Shown here one piece after another: positions 12,390 to 21,757 of a DNA stretch of 21,757 nucleotides. How positions within the stretch are numbered: the first letter of the stretch is position 1; each line of letters opens with the position of its first letter. The stretch is from Purshia tridentata. Its lineage: Eukaryota > Streptophyta > Magnoliopsida > Rosales > Rosaceae. A program made the position numbers and the translations under genes. The notes below the pieces were generated by a model. It saw only the letters and a list, made by a program, of their open reading frames with translations, searched no databases and was not told the origin of the DNA. The stretch covers positions 1 through 21,757 of the forward strand of contig QANT01000334.1 of the NCBI GenBank assembly GCA_003254885.1, read 5' to 3'.

Positions 12390-12445
12390 ATTTAGTTTAG
12401 CGGATAACACTTTCTTGATCGAAGAATGTCTTGAGTTTAAACTTA
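12390..12445 (+). mobile_element. Possible tRNA-derived SINE head (relic)
   Basis: TTAGTTTAGCGGATAACAC (12392-12410) fits a polymerase III box A. TGAGTTTAAACTT (12432-12444), about 25-30 bases later, resembles a decayed box B. This is the arrangement at the head of plant SINEs. It is followed by TE-like text with CACCCAAA.TT words and poly-T (12475-12620). Ends, tail and target-site duplication were not found. Confidence 0.35.
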
Positions 12446-13299
12446 TGAATTAAAATTGAGGCTTTTTTGCACTAATATCACCCAGATTATAGGAGGTGTG
12501 CACATTTACCACCCAAATTTTATTTTTTTTGTCAATTTATCACCCAAACTTATACAAATGTGACAATGTCACACATATTGTCACATTTTCTGTTAAATCT
12601 TAAATTTTTTCCCCAATCTTTCCATTTTGTCCTTCAATGAAATTAAGAGGATAAAATTCATTTTGAAAAGTATTTCTGCACTACCATTTTTATTAGTATT
12701 TTATTATACCTTTAAATCAGATTTAAGAAAGTTGTTTTATCAAATAATTTAGCCCCTAATGTAGATAAAAAAAAGTAAAACAACAAGAAATGAAAAGAAG
12801 AGTGTTGGGGTGGGCTGACTGAGTTTTTGGTGGTAAGGTGGGGGTGGGGTGTGTATTGTTTGGATGTGTTGGGTGGGTGTCTAGTGAGAAATTTGGTGAT
12901 ATGAATAAGGAATAAGAATATTTTAATGGTGTGTTATAAGAAATTTTTACTTTAAAAAGAGTGGAAAGGGTGTAGTGGAAGGAAATAAAATGTGTAAATA
13001 GTAATACTCTAGAATAGTTGTCTAAGATATTCAACAACTCCTCTGACTTTCTCTTTATCTAGTATATTATGAATGACTCATTTTGTGATGATCATTTATT
13101 ACTTATATAGGAGTTAGGACATTATTTTTTTACCCTGCAAGTTTGGTCACACTTTTTCCTTGAATTGTTGGGGTGGTGGTTGTAGTATTTAAGGGTTTTA
13201 GGTGGTAATTTCTCTTTTTATTTATGTATAAAAAACAAAAAGAAAAGACCGTATATTTATCCTTCAATTACGTTCTCCTTGGGTCATTGCTTAATGCAG
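12446..13299. other. Intergenic DNA with repeat-like text, no gene
   Basis: Around 12475-12560 the phrase TCACCCA.A.T/TTACCACCCAAATTTTAT/TTTATCACCCAAACTTAT is repeated about three times, like decayed plant repeats. A G/T-rich tract (about 12800-12890) produces a 93-residue minus-strand open frame rich in Thr-His-Pro. I regard that as a composition artefact. Confidence 0.5.
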
Positions 13300-13600
13300 G
13301 GGGGTTGGTCCCGGGGGTGGGGACCACAGCAACGGCGATGGAGTTTGGGAGGTACAGTTGGGCCGTTGGAGCCTCCACGACCCAACGCGGCGAGAGACTA
13401 AGGTGCACATGGGTGACAGCCACGTGTCAAGGATGGCCGGTAATGACGGTTAGGGCATTTTGTCGTGTTCCTCGCTAGGGGAACAAAGAAGGGTTGGTCC
13501 ACGCTGCCCTTGTCTGCTGTCCTGTCCCCACCTCAAAAACAAATGTTTGTATGGTAGTAGACCCCACGTGTGGGCCATGTTACGCTCTTTCACATTCTAT
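13300..13600. promoter_or_regulatory. GC-richer, promoter-like island with two G-boxes
   Basis: About 300 bp stand out from AT-rich flanks. The island contains CCACGTGTCA (13420-13429) within an inverted TGACA (13414-13418)/TGTCA (13425-13429) pair. It also has a second G-box in CCCACGTGTGGG (13563-13574), two TGGGCC words (near 13349 and 13571) and an exact 10-bp direct repeat GGGTTGGTCC (13302-13311 and 13491-13500). G-boxes with CACGTGTC are established bZIP/bHLH (ABA, light) targets, and TGGGCC is a TCP target. An open frame of 84 residues crosses it, but the translation resembles no protein I know. It could be a distal enhancer, a promoter of an unannotated non-coding RNA, or a transposon fragment. 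Confidence 0.4.
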
Positions 13601-16600
13601 TCCCCATCTCAAGAATTGTGCAATTATTCCCATTTTGCCATTATGCCATGCCCATGCATATTAAAGAGCTTGAACAAGGATGGCTTGGATTTTTAATACG
13701 AGATAAACTTATCAATTTCTTAATTATAAACGAGCTTACGATGAAAACAAGGAAAAGGATCCAAATTCATCATTCATTGACATTGTGTTTTGGAAGTTGT
13801 TATCGAATGAGAATCAAAATTATCGATTGTATCTTATATATGATTATGTCTTGAATTTTAATTAGTTGTAATGATTTAGAGTTTAGAGCTTATTAATAGC
13901 ATCTTCTATTATTTAGAAATTATACAAATTAAAGAATAGTATGAATCTATTTCATCGAGTAATCGCATAGTTTGAAATATATAGATAAATGTGGAAAATG
14001 AATCTATTTTGGTTTTTATTAAAGGCTTTTAACCTATTTTTAAATTTTTAAAATTTTAACTCTCGAGTAGTATTTAAACTCTTGAGTAGTATTTAGACTC
14101 TCCTCAAGAAGTGTTCGAACCCTATCAAATAGTACTCAAAGGGTGTTTAAGCACTTATCGTGGGGATCCGAGCTCAAGAACTATTCTTCATATTCGATGA
14201 TCAAATTTCTAAAAAAAAAAAAAGATTAAAATTTTTTAATTGACTTAAATTTGGATTAATTTTTCAAAATTCTCAAAATACATACCACAATAATAATGAA
14301 GCATTTTTAAGAGATTAACTGATCAGCCGCACCCAACTACCCAAGGACATCAATGCGTGACACTCTCATATATGCAGGATATGATCGAGCAATATATAGT
14401 GCTTCACAGAGGATAAACTCGATCGGTCCTCATCTTCATATATGGGAGAAATTAATAATTAATCCATAGGGAGCAAATTATTCACTTAATTTCAACATCA
14501 GCGTAAACCCAATATGCCTACTGGCCAAAGGTTTAGAACTAATTAATTTGCTCTAGCTTCACCTATATTTGGATAAACTCCTAATTATTAAGTCCTAAAT
14601 TTGCATATGTGCATCAATAAAAAGAAAACACATGAGTTGGCATGCATGCATATGTAAGCTAAATATATACCTAATATTATATAATTAAGCAAGTGGTGGC
14701 AATTAAACCATGCACAGGGTGCTTTTCTTAAATTGCATAGAATTAATTAATCACGATAATGGTGAAAGCTAAACCCTAAAACAAGATATTACGTACTAGG
14801 TGAAAGCTAGCTGCTGCATGCTGCAGTGACTTAAATCAGTACAAGATGGATATGATCCTGTGGAGCTAAGGTTCATTTTAAGCCATATATGTGATCATCA
14901 TATAACTCATAATATTGCATATGTTAGTAGGTGTATGCAAAGTCAGCTAGCTTTGCTAGTACTGTATGCTAGTATACTATTGACTAGAGGAGGTTTATTT
15001 AGTAAACTAGAAAAAGCAGTACTCATTATTTCACGGATTAGTATATATTTAATTAATAGATGGATCCAGATCTATTAATAATTTGGATACTTTGCTATAA
15101 ATACTTGTTTGATTCATTTTTGGGTAATTTGATCAGTTGATCGACATGCAAATTTCAGACATGAAAATTATATTCGTACCCCCCAATTTTCTCTCCATGC
15201 TCTCTCTTTTAATTTAAAACCCAGTTTTGTCCTTAAATAAAATTTTCACCATGCACCTTCTAAAATTTTTTATTACTGAGGTATTTTATGTAATTACTAG
15301 GTTTATCTTATGCAAGAATCATTATATATCATTTTACTCTATTCAAATTTCCGTTCTCTGGTTTCTTAAATGAACAGAAATGGTTGAAAAGAATGTAATA
15401 ATTAAATTAAGCTAGTACTATCTATCTTTAATTAATCACAATCGGCCACCAACCGCCTTCTTACATGCATATACCTAAAACTTACTATATATGTTCATCA
15501 AACCTTTACAGTAGTGACAAGAAACTGAATTTGGGGAGGTACGTTTAATTTAATTTTCAAGCTTTCTTTAATTCTCAACATATACTATATATATTTATCC
15601 AGCTAATTTTCATGAACAGCCACCTTAATTACCTATTCTTTTCTACCTAGCTAGGTTGATATATAGTGGTCAACTACAATATGGCTGCATTGTTTTTGAG
15701 GGATTTTATTGTAATTTTTTTTAAAATTTTCGGTTGCACGCACACAAATTAAATAATCCTGCTACCATCCCCAATACAATGATATTAACAACATAAAAAT
15801 GTATAGTACGTATTTAAATTAATCAGAGAGGTACTAATTAATTACGTACAAGGCCTTTAGCTAGCGGTGGCCAACTAATTAATCACCATATAGATGTGCT
15901 CACCAAACAGCTTCCTTAAAAGCATGGATCCAGTTCATGCATGTACATATATGTATGTATATATTAGCTATCTAGACCCATGAATTTCTAAACTTTAACT
16001 AGTTAAATCATGAATTTCAAGAACTAGCTAGCTAGTCTCTAGCCGTCCCTCAAATTTTTAATCTGCCTATAGGACAAAGAATTGAACTAAAAAGTCTGAG
16101 TTCTTGGGATTAACACCACAGAGTGATGAGAGTGGGTGAGAAAATGAGTAAAAATTAAGATAAAGTAAATGTTTGATCCCTTGCAATAGAAAAAAGAAAG
16201 TTGAAAATTGAAATTGAGTGTAATTATATAATGCCTTTGCCATTCATTGGATCGATCGACTTCTATTTGTAAGCAACAAAAACAAGAAAAAAGAAGGATT
16301 TCCCAAAATGGCTTAAAAAGTAGCAGTCATTCCCAAAACTACATACACCTTTGCAAAAATCAATAAGGGCACAACTTGGATGGGTAAAAACTTAACCTGC
16401 AGATTCTATATGAATTCTTTGAAATTTGAATTCTCGTATGAACAGGTTACTAAAATTAAACATGTACACCTGTTTGAATTTACATTTATACATTTTAAAT
16501 TGATCTCGCTACAGTTATTGTGCATAATAACTGTTATATATATATATAGTTGAGAGAATTAAAAGTAGAGAAGAGACTGAGTGTGTTACTATATATAAGT

Positions 16601-17100
16601 GCTGAAGTGTGTTACTAGGAATTAATCTATACAGTTTTTTATTATGTTTGTCTTAACTACACACGCAGGTACCAAATTAATCAAAAAAGGGTTATTGATC
16701 GAATTCCTAACTAATTTTTGAGTGTGACCACATATGATATGATTAATTTCTCATAAAATAATCATAGATCGAGTTAAGCGGTTGCGATTAAAAACATTAA
16801 TCACAGTTTAGTCCAAGAGGGTAAAAAGGGAGGCAGGGCTAAGAACAAGGACGCACAACCCATGCAAATGGAGAATACATACAACTCAAATTAAGACAAG
16901 TAATATTGGAGGGTCCTCGGTATGAACAATTAGGCAGACACTAGCTTTCTTGATCTTGTTATTTGTTTCACACCTAATGCATGCAGTCCCACTTTTCTAT
17001 TACTTAATTAATAGTTTAATTTCTATGCTAGCTACTTGAAAAGTAAATCTCTCTTTGACTCTCTCTCTATAATCTCTATTACACACAGAGAGAGAGAGAA
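13601..17100. other. AT-rich intergenic DNA, no gene recognised
   Basis: Both strands lack frames with recognisable products. The region is full of GCTAGCTA, CATGCATG and TTAATTAA words, with TA runs near 15585 and 16535. None of the conserved plant microRNA sequences I know was seen. Confidence 0.6.
14059..14102. repeat. 19-bp tandem repeat
   Basis: ACTCTCGAGTAGTATTTAA (14059-14077) is followed directly by ACTCTTGAGTAGTATTTAG (14078-14096) and the start of a third copy, ACTCTC. Slippage-type duplication. Confidence 0.8.
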
Positions 17101-17346
17101 CCCGGCCCCCATATATATAATGTGAAGAAGGGGGTAAGTTGCTTCTCTTTTTCTCTCGGTGGTGGTGGTGGTGTATGTGTGTCTTGGGACCCAACACAAA
17201 TTGAATTAGAGAGAGGGGGCCGAGAAAGAAAGGACAATAAGGGAGACCACCCATATCTTAATTTCCCTTTTCTTGTACTGTTTACCCATACACCTCCATG
17301 TTCTTTTGCTATCTAAACAAGACAGCCTCTTAAATCTTCTGTCATC

Positions 17347-17376
17347 AAATATATACCTGCATTTAATGCTCATCTC

Positions 17377-17411
<35 letters not shown>

Positions 17412-17414
17412 CTC
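17347..17414 (+). promoter_or_regulatory. Likely core promoter and leader of the RGF-type gene
   Basis: A TATA-like AAATATATACC (17347-17357) is followed about 25-30 bases later by an uninterrupted CT run (17380-17407), typical of plant pyrimidine-rich start regions and leaders. TGTCTC, the classic auxin-response word, is at 17409-17414. This would give a leader of about 150 bases before the start codon at 17540. An alternative TATA (CATATATATAATG, from about 17109) would give a much longer leader. TGTCTC is common by chance, so auxin control is only suggested. Confidence 0.4.
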
Positions 17415-17539
17415 TCCCTATACTACATATACCACACACCACTAGTTCATTTGCATTACTACTACAATACTAAGATCCCAAAACCTCAGAACCTGCTCTG
17501 CTAGATTTCCTAGCTACCCACCACTGTTTCAATCTTAAT

Positions 17540-18267
17540 ATGTCAACCAGTACTACTACTACAACTACGCGTTTCTGTCTCCTTCTTTTTCTTGTATGCC
17601 TTTCTTTGCATGCATGTGATGCCCGGCGTCTCGGTGCGGAACTTGATCATAAGAAGCAGCCTGAAAACACAGTCTTTCACTTCAACACCATGGTACGTTG
17701 GTACTCCATCAATAGTCATGTATATATATATATAGTGTTAATTAATATTACTTTTTCTTCTTCTTTCACTTTGAGTTGTGGCATTTATATATATGTATTG
17801 GGTAATTAAATTACCTGAATTTTATAAATTAAATTTGATGGTATTTTGTGCAGAGGACTGATGAAGAAAGGGGTGATGATCATAAGATTACCGTAGTAGT
17901 TGTGCCAAACATGAAGTCTCTCACATCACCAAAGACATTAGTACCTGAAGAAGTGAGTACAAAAGGAGAAAGCAGCCAATTGATTGGTGATACTAAAGAA
18001 TCCAAACAGTACACAAAGAAGGCCAAGGCCAACCTCATGAAAAGAAGAAAAAGATCAATTACAACTTCATCATCAGGTACTGCTCATGTTCTTCAAAGTG
18101 CATATCATGGTCATAAGACGACGCCGTCTCATCGGCAGCAGATGTTTTCACCATCATCATCCTCCTCATCAGTTTCATGGCGTGTGCCGAAGCGTAGTGT
18201 TCAGAAGCAACCTGGGTTTAATGTGGACTACTCACCCCCAAAGACACACCCTCCTTCTCACAACTGA
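17540..18267 (+). CDS. RGF: Root meristem growth factor (RGF/GOLVEN/CLEL) peptide precursor
   Basis: Secreted preproprotein of 188 residues. Peptides of this family are released in the apoplast, tyrosine-sulfated, perceived by RGI/RGFR receptor kinases, and control root meristem maintenance and gravitropism. Exons are 17540-17692 and 17854-18267; the phase-0 intron uses GTACGT and TTTTGTGCAG. Residues 12-23 are a hydrophobic signal-peptide core, with likely cleavage after Ala28 (CDA|RRL). The middle is hydrophilic and Lys/Ser-rich with a KRRKR patch (114-118). The last 13 residues (176-188), DYSPPKTHPPSHN, carry the family hallmarks: Asp-Tyr for sulfation, the Pro-Pro pair expected to carry hydroxyproline, and terminal His-Asn followed at once by the stop. 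RRLG at 29-32 resembles the Arg-X-Leu-X sites used by SBT6.1 in some precursors. The start is the only in-frame ATG before the signal peptide. A further small intron within exon 2 is possible but not needed. Family assignment is firm; the exact member is not resolved. Confidence 0.9.
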
Positions 18268-21200
18268 TCGTTCTATCTCATTGAATAACAACATCCATCA
18301 GTCATCACTAGTACTTAATTAACGGCCGGTTTTGGTTTATTCCACTCTTTAATTTGCAGCAATATATATTAATACTAATATATACTACTACTTCTCTTGG
18401 ATTGTCAATGCATATTCCATTATCATAATTCATATCATAGCATGCATGCGTGGGAAGTTGTCAAGAAGTACTTGTATGACCTCATAGTCCTAGCTAGCTA
18501 TAAGCTACGTATATATATATATATGTAGGGTGCAAATTAATGCTTACTAGCTAGTGTTGCTGGCAAAAGTACTATCACACGCAATGCTTAATTTTCATCC
18601 CATTTATATTGCTAGCTAGTTCTTCTTCTTTTCTACAATTTTTCTTCTTTCTTTCTACCTTTTCACATATTGTTGTAACGAGTACTGTAGGACGTGGGAT
18701 TCGATCATTACACGATATTATTATTACTTTGACCTCTTCACGTGGGGGTGTGAAGTGCAAAGACATGTACGCATAGACACACCTGCCTAGCTAGCTAGCT
18801 AGCTAGCTAGCTATTCTACTTTTAGATGGTTATTTTTGGCTAATGAATTGCAATACATGCACTAGGGATAACACTTAATGGAAAAAATAATTTAGGGTAC
18901 GTATATACATCACCACATGCTCAGTCTCACTGTAAATGGTAATGCCAGCAGGAGATAGATCACATATGATACATTTATATGTTCAATCAATCCGCGCAAG
19001 CAAATTAAGCTAGCTTTACTGCACGCATGCATATATGCATGTGGTACGTACCAAAACTGTGCATATATAGCATGAAAATAGCCCAGTAGGTACATATTGA
19101 TTTCCAGAATCTTCAGATGATATGTTCGGACCAATTCGATCACTGAATTATATATGTATGTTATTCGATCCGTCCTCATCTTTGACCTTAATTTGATCGA
19201 TTAATGTTGAGTGCATGCATCTTCAATTTTGATGTCAAGGCTGGTACGTACACAATGAATTGAATTAAAAAGCATTAAATTGGTGATCACATGCACTTGA
19301 CTGATCGAAGGGAATACATATATCAATTCTAAAACTAATTAATATTGATGTAGCCGGGGAGCATATTTGTTGTGAGATGAAGTAGTGGTGTGTCTTAATT
19401 AATGAGGGATGGCACACTTATATGTATATATATATAGTACCTTGACCCCACACTAGTACTTATTCTAATTGGTATGTATTTGCCTTTGTTTGGAAGCTTA
19501 GCAATGAAGCTCCTAAGAGCAATGCTGTGAACACAAAAACATGCATGAGTGGGGACACTATTTCAATTGTTGATCGATCAGATCAAATATGACTTTATTT
19601 GTACTTGAATATATTTTTTCTTGAGTGAGATGTGTACTTAATTCTTAATGACACTTATCAATTCATTGATATGAGGTGAAAAATGTGGTAGATTATAAGT
19701 TCAAGTTTCAATATTTGTAATAAGAAAACAAATTTAAGAGGTCGATGGAGGATTTTAAACCCAATATCCCTGCAAATAAGATTATGATGCAATATTAAAC
19801 AATCATTGTATTTGAAAAACTTAAACTTTTAGAGTTCAACCAATAATGTACGTATACCAATCTAACAATTCAAGCTAACAAGGTTAAGTTAAAAACCCCC
19901 ACAAAGCAACCCAATGTATTTCTCCTCAAGTATAGTATACGTTTGTGACCTTTTGGCGGTTCCTTGCCTAACTTTTTGAGGTCGTTGACAATGCAATAAA
20001 CTTCTAAGGCCAAGTCCACTTGGTCCATTTTTATTTTCATTTTGTTATGCCAAGAAAAGACGGTGAACCTTTTCTGCTGCTTGACCTTCATCGCATTATA
20101 TAATATAATTGTTCACAAAACCATCCCCCAAGTCCATTTGATTTGATTTTTTATTACTCAACAATAGTTTAATCACATGCATACATCAACAATAGAGTGG
20201 TCATTGGAGTACACCATTCCCCAGAGGACCCACACCTAACAATAGAGAGACATAAGATGCAACATTTTCAAGGGTGTCTCCTAAAAACACATAAACTATA
20301 AATTTAATTCAACTGAATTTTCAAAATCCCAATAAACCAAATTATCATAATCAAGAATTTAAGTACCATCTTTTTTGTGTATGTCTAATGGAGACAAACA
20401 TCCCATGCATCCCTAGTAGCCAAAATTCTCAACAAAGCCAACAAACAAATGCCATAAAATGAACCCAATGTGCCTCTTCCCAATGTGATCCAATGGCTCA
20501 AATTGCACCCCACCGAATCCCCATCATATAGCCTAGTTAAATTTCCGTTCCATGTTTCTTTGTTTTTTGCTTTCTTTCTCATTCATCCCAAAGAAAGAAA
20601 AAAGAAAAGAAAAAAAGAAGAAGGGGTAGGAGAAATTAAGTTGGAGATTCCAAGATGAGATCATTTCTGTCTACTTAAGAAACCAGATTTGAAGCTCCCC
20701 ATACATTTTGTCTCCCAAGATTAAGTGGAGCAAGCTAACTTGTTTAATTAACCAATTAAATTAATTTGTACTCTAATTTATATAATATTGGGCATTAAGT
20801 ACTCCTCAGCCTCTTCTTGGAGGTTGAAATTTTTTGTTGTACTTTCTGAAAACTGGTTATATGTAAACTTGTTTGAAGAATTTGCTGGAACAACTGGCAA
20901 GCAACTGGGGAGCTTTCATAATTTTAGGATCTCAATGAAGGATTTCACAGTACGTGCTAATTTATATTATAGAGGTGCGAAACGGGCCGAATGCTGGTCC
21001 ATTTAAAATGGGTATGTTAATGCTTTGAGTAATGTCTGACCGATTGTCGGATCTGTCCTATGTTTGTGTTGGGCCTTCAACGAACCAGGCCCTTGGCATA
21101 GAAGCCCTTTACTTGTAGTTTTTTTACTTTTTTATTTCCTTTTTTGAGTTAAAACTCATTTTATATGTTTTTTTATTTAGAAATTTAGGATTAAATATCA

Positions 21201-21460
21201 AGTTTTAATACTTTTTTACAAAATCAGTTTTGCTCATAATTTTTAGGTTTGGCTACTAACTAATGAACTTGATTTTTAGAATAGGTCACAAATTTACAAC
21301 TCATTTGTTTTGGACTTTATTTGTTTGACAAATTTGCCCTTTTATTGTTCTTTGGCCCACATATGATGGGTCTTAGATAAAATTTATAAAGTTTTGATAA
21401 AATTGTTTTTGATACTTTTTTATTGTCTTATAAATTAGTTAATATAATCTCAACTTTAGT
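18268..21460. other. Intergenic DNA, no gene recognised
   Basis: After the RGF-type gene the sequence is AT-rich, with many CATGCATG, TATATA and CTAG words. Open frames are short on both strands. The best, about 72 residues at 20788-21006, has no recognisable domain. A purine-rich AAAGAAAG tract lies near 20590-20630. Confidence 0.6.
18787..18813. repeat. CTAG tetranucleotide microsatellite
   Basis: CTAG is repeated about 6.75 times without interruption. Confidence 0.95.
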
Positions 21461-21464
21461 TTTA

Positions 21465-21757
21465 GTTGTGACTGTACGACACTCAACTTCAAATTCAGTT
21501 GTGACTGAATGACAATCCCAGCTAAAATGTGATACAGTCACAATTAAGTTGTGACTGAATTGAATTTTTTTTAAGAGAATTTGTATTACAATATAGTATA
21601 AATAGAGGTCAAATCAATACTTTTATTCAAAATAATACTTAGTATAGTGGTGAGAGTTTTTTTTTCAACTTATCAAGACAATTACAACTAAATTGTAGAC
21701 AGTCACAGTTAAGATGTGATTGGATTTTTTTATAGTTTTAATACAATATAGTATAAA
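21465..21757. repeat. Direct and inverted TGTGACTG repeat cluster, truncated by the window end
   Basis: GTTGTGACTG occurs at 21465, 21498 and 21548. Its complement-type words CAGTCACAA and CAGTCACAG occur at 21535 and 21700. CAGTCACAA (21535-21543) and TTGTGACTG (21549-21557) form a perfect hairpin. TACAATATAGTATAAA ends at 21602 and recurs at the last bases (21742-21757), giving a period of about 155 bp. Multiple short motifs in both orientations resemble the subterminal repeats of CACTA or hAT transposons, or a satellite-like array. The right part is outside the window. Confidence 0.55.

Noticed and set aside
12756..13037. 93-residue minus-strand open frame rich in His/Thr/Pro
   Set aside because: It arises from a G/T-rich strand composition (GTGGGGTGGG-like runs). 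No homology is recognised and no promoter context is seen.
13224..13478. 84-residue forward frame across the GC-richer island
   Set aside because: Open because GC-richer DNA has fewer stops. The translation resembles no known protein, and the region reads better as regulatory DNA.
17000..17473. Overlapping frames on both strands upstream of the RGF-type gene
   Set aside because: They are produced by GA/CT and GGT microsatellites in the promoter and leader; no real protein features.
19870..20582. Two minus-strand frames sharing a TLG.F.G....LL pattern
   Set aside because: The underlying DNA similarity is limited to short words such as CATTGGGTT, too little to argue for a duplicated gene.
20788..21006. 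72-residue forward frame with a possible GTACGT donor near 20950
   Set aside because: The translation looks somewhat protein-like, but there is no ATG at the stated start (20788 is TTG), no recognisable domain and no neighbouring exons.

Overview
The window looks like plant nuclear DNA, most likely from a eudicot. It is strongly AT-rich, has long gene-poor stretches with plant-type GT-AG introns, CT/GA and TA microsatellites and MITE-like debris, and both recognisable genes belong to plant families. I cannot name the species from the sequence alone.

Layout. Positions 1-1220 hold inverted-repeat DNA: a degenerate foldback (165-519) and a well-preserved Mutator-like foldback MITE (600-1211) with a perfect 9-bp target-site duplication and a tandemly duplicated right arm. 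Positions 1221-9400 are intergenic, with small tandem duplications, palindromes, a possible SINE relic, microsatellites and one unresolved base (N at 7607). The first certain gene is a five-coding-exon ATG8 (9825-11861, + strand), probably with a 5'UTR intron. It encodes a 117-residue ubiquitin-like autophagy protein that ends exactly at the glycine used for lipid conjugation. Its fourth coding intron carries three diverged tandem repeats. Positions 11862-13290 are 3'UTR and TE-like debris. Positions 13300-13600 form an isolated GC-richer, promoter-like island with two G-boxes and no recognisable gene. Positions 13601-17300 are AT-rich intergenic DNA. The second certain gene (17540-18267, + strand, two exons) encodes a 188-residue secreted precursor of a root meristem growth factor (RGF/GOLVEN/CLEL) peptide, with a signal peptide and a 13-residue C-terminal Asp-Tyr...His-Asn motif. 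The rest, to 21757, is intergenic and ends in a cluster of direct and inverted TGTGACTG-type repeats that runs off the window.

The two genes have no evident functional link; one acts in autophagosome formation and the other in extracellular peptide signalling. The most interesting points are the tail-less C terminus of an ATG8e/f-like protein, an inverted W-box pair upstream of ATG8, the orphan G-box island, and the post-insertion duplication in the Mutator-like element. I found no evidence for a wholly new system.
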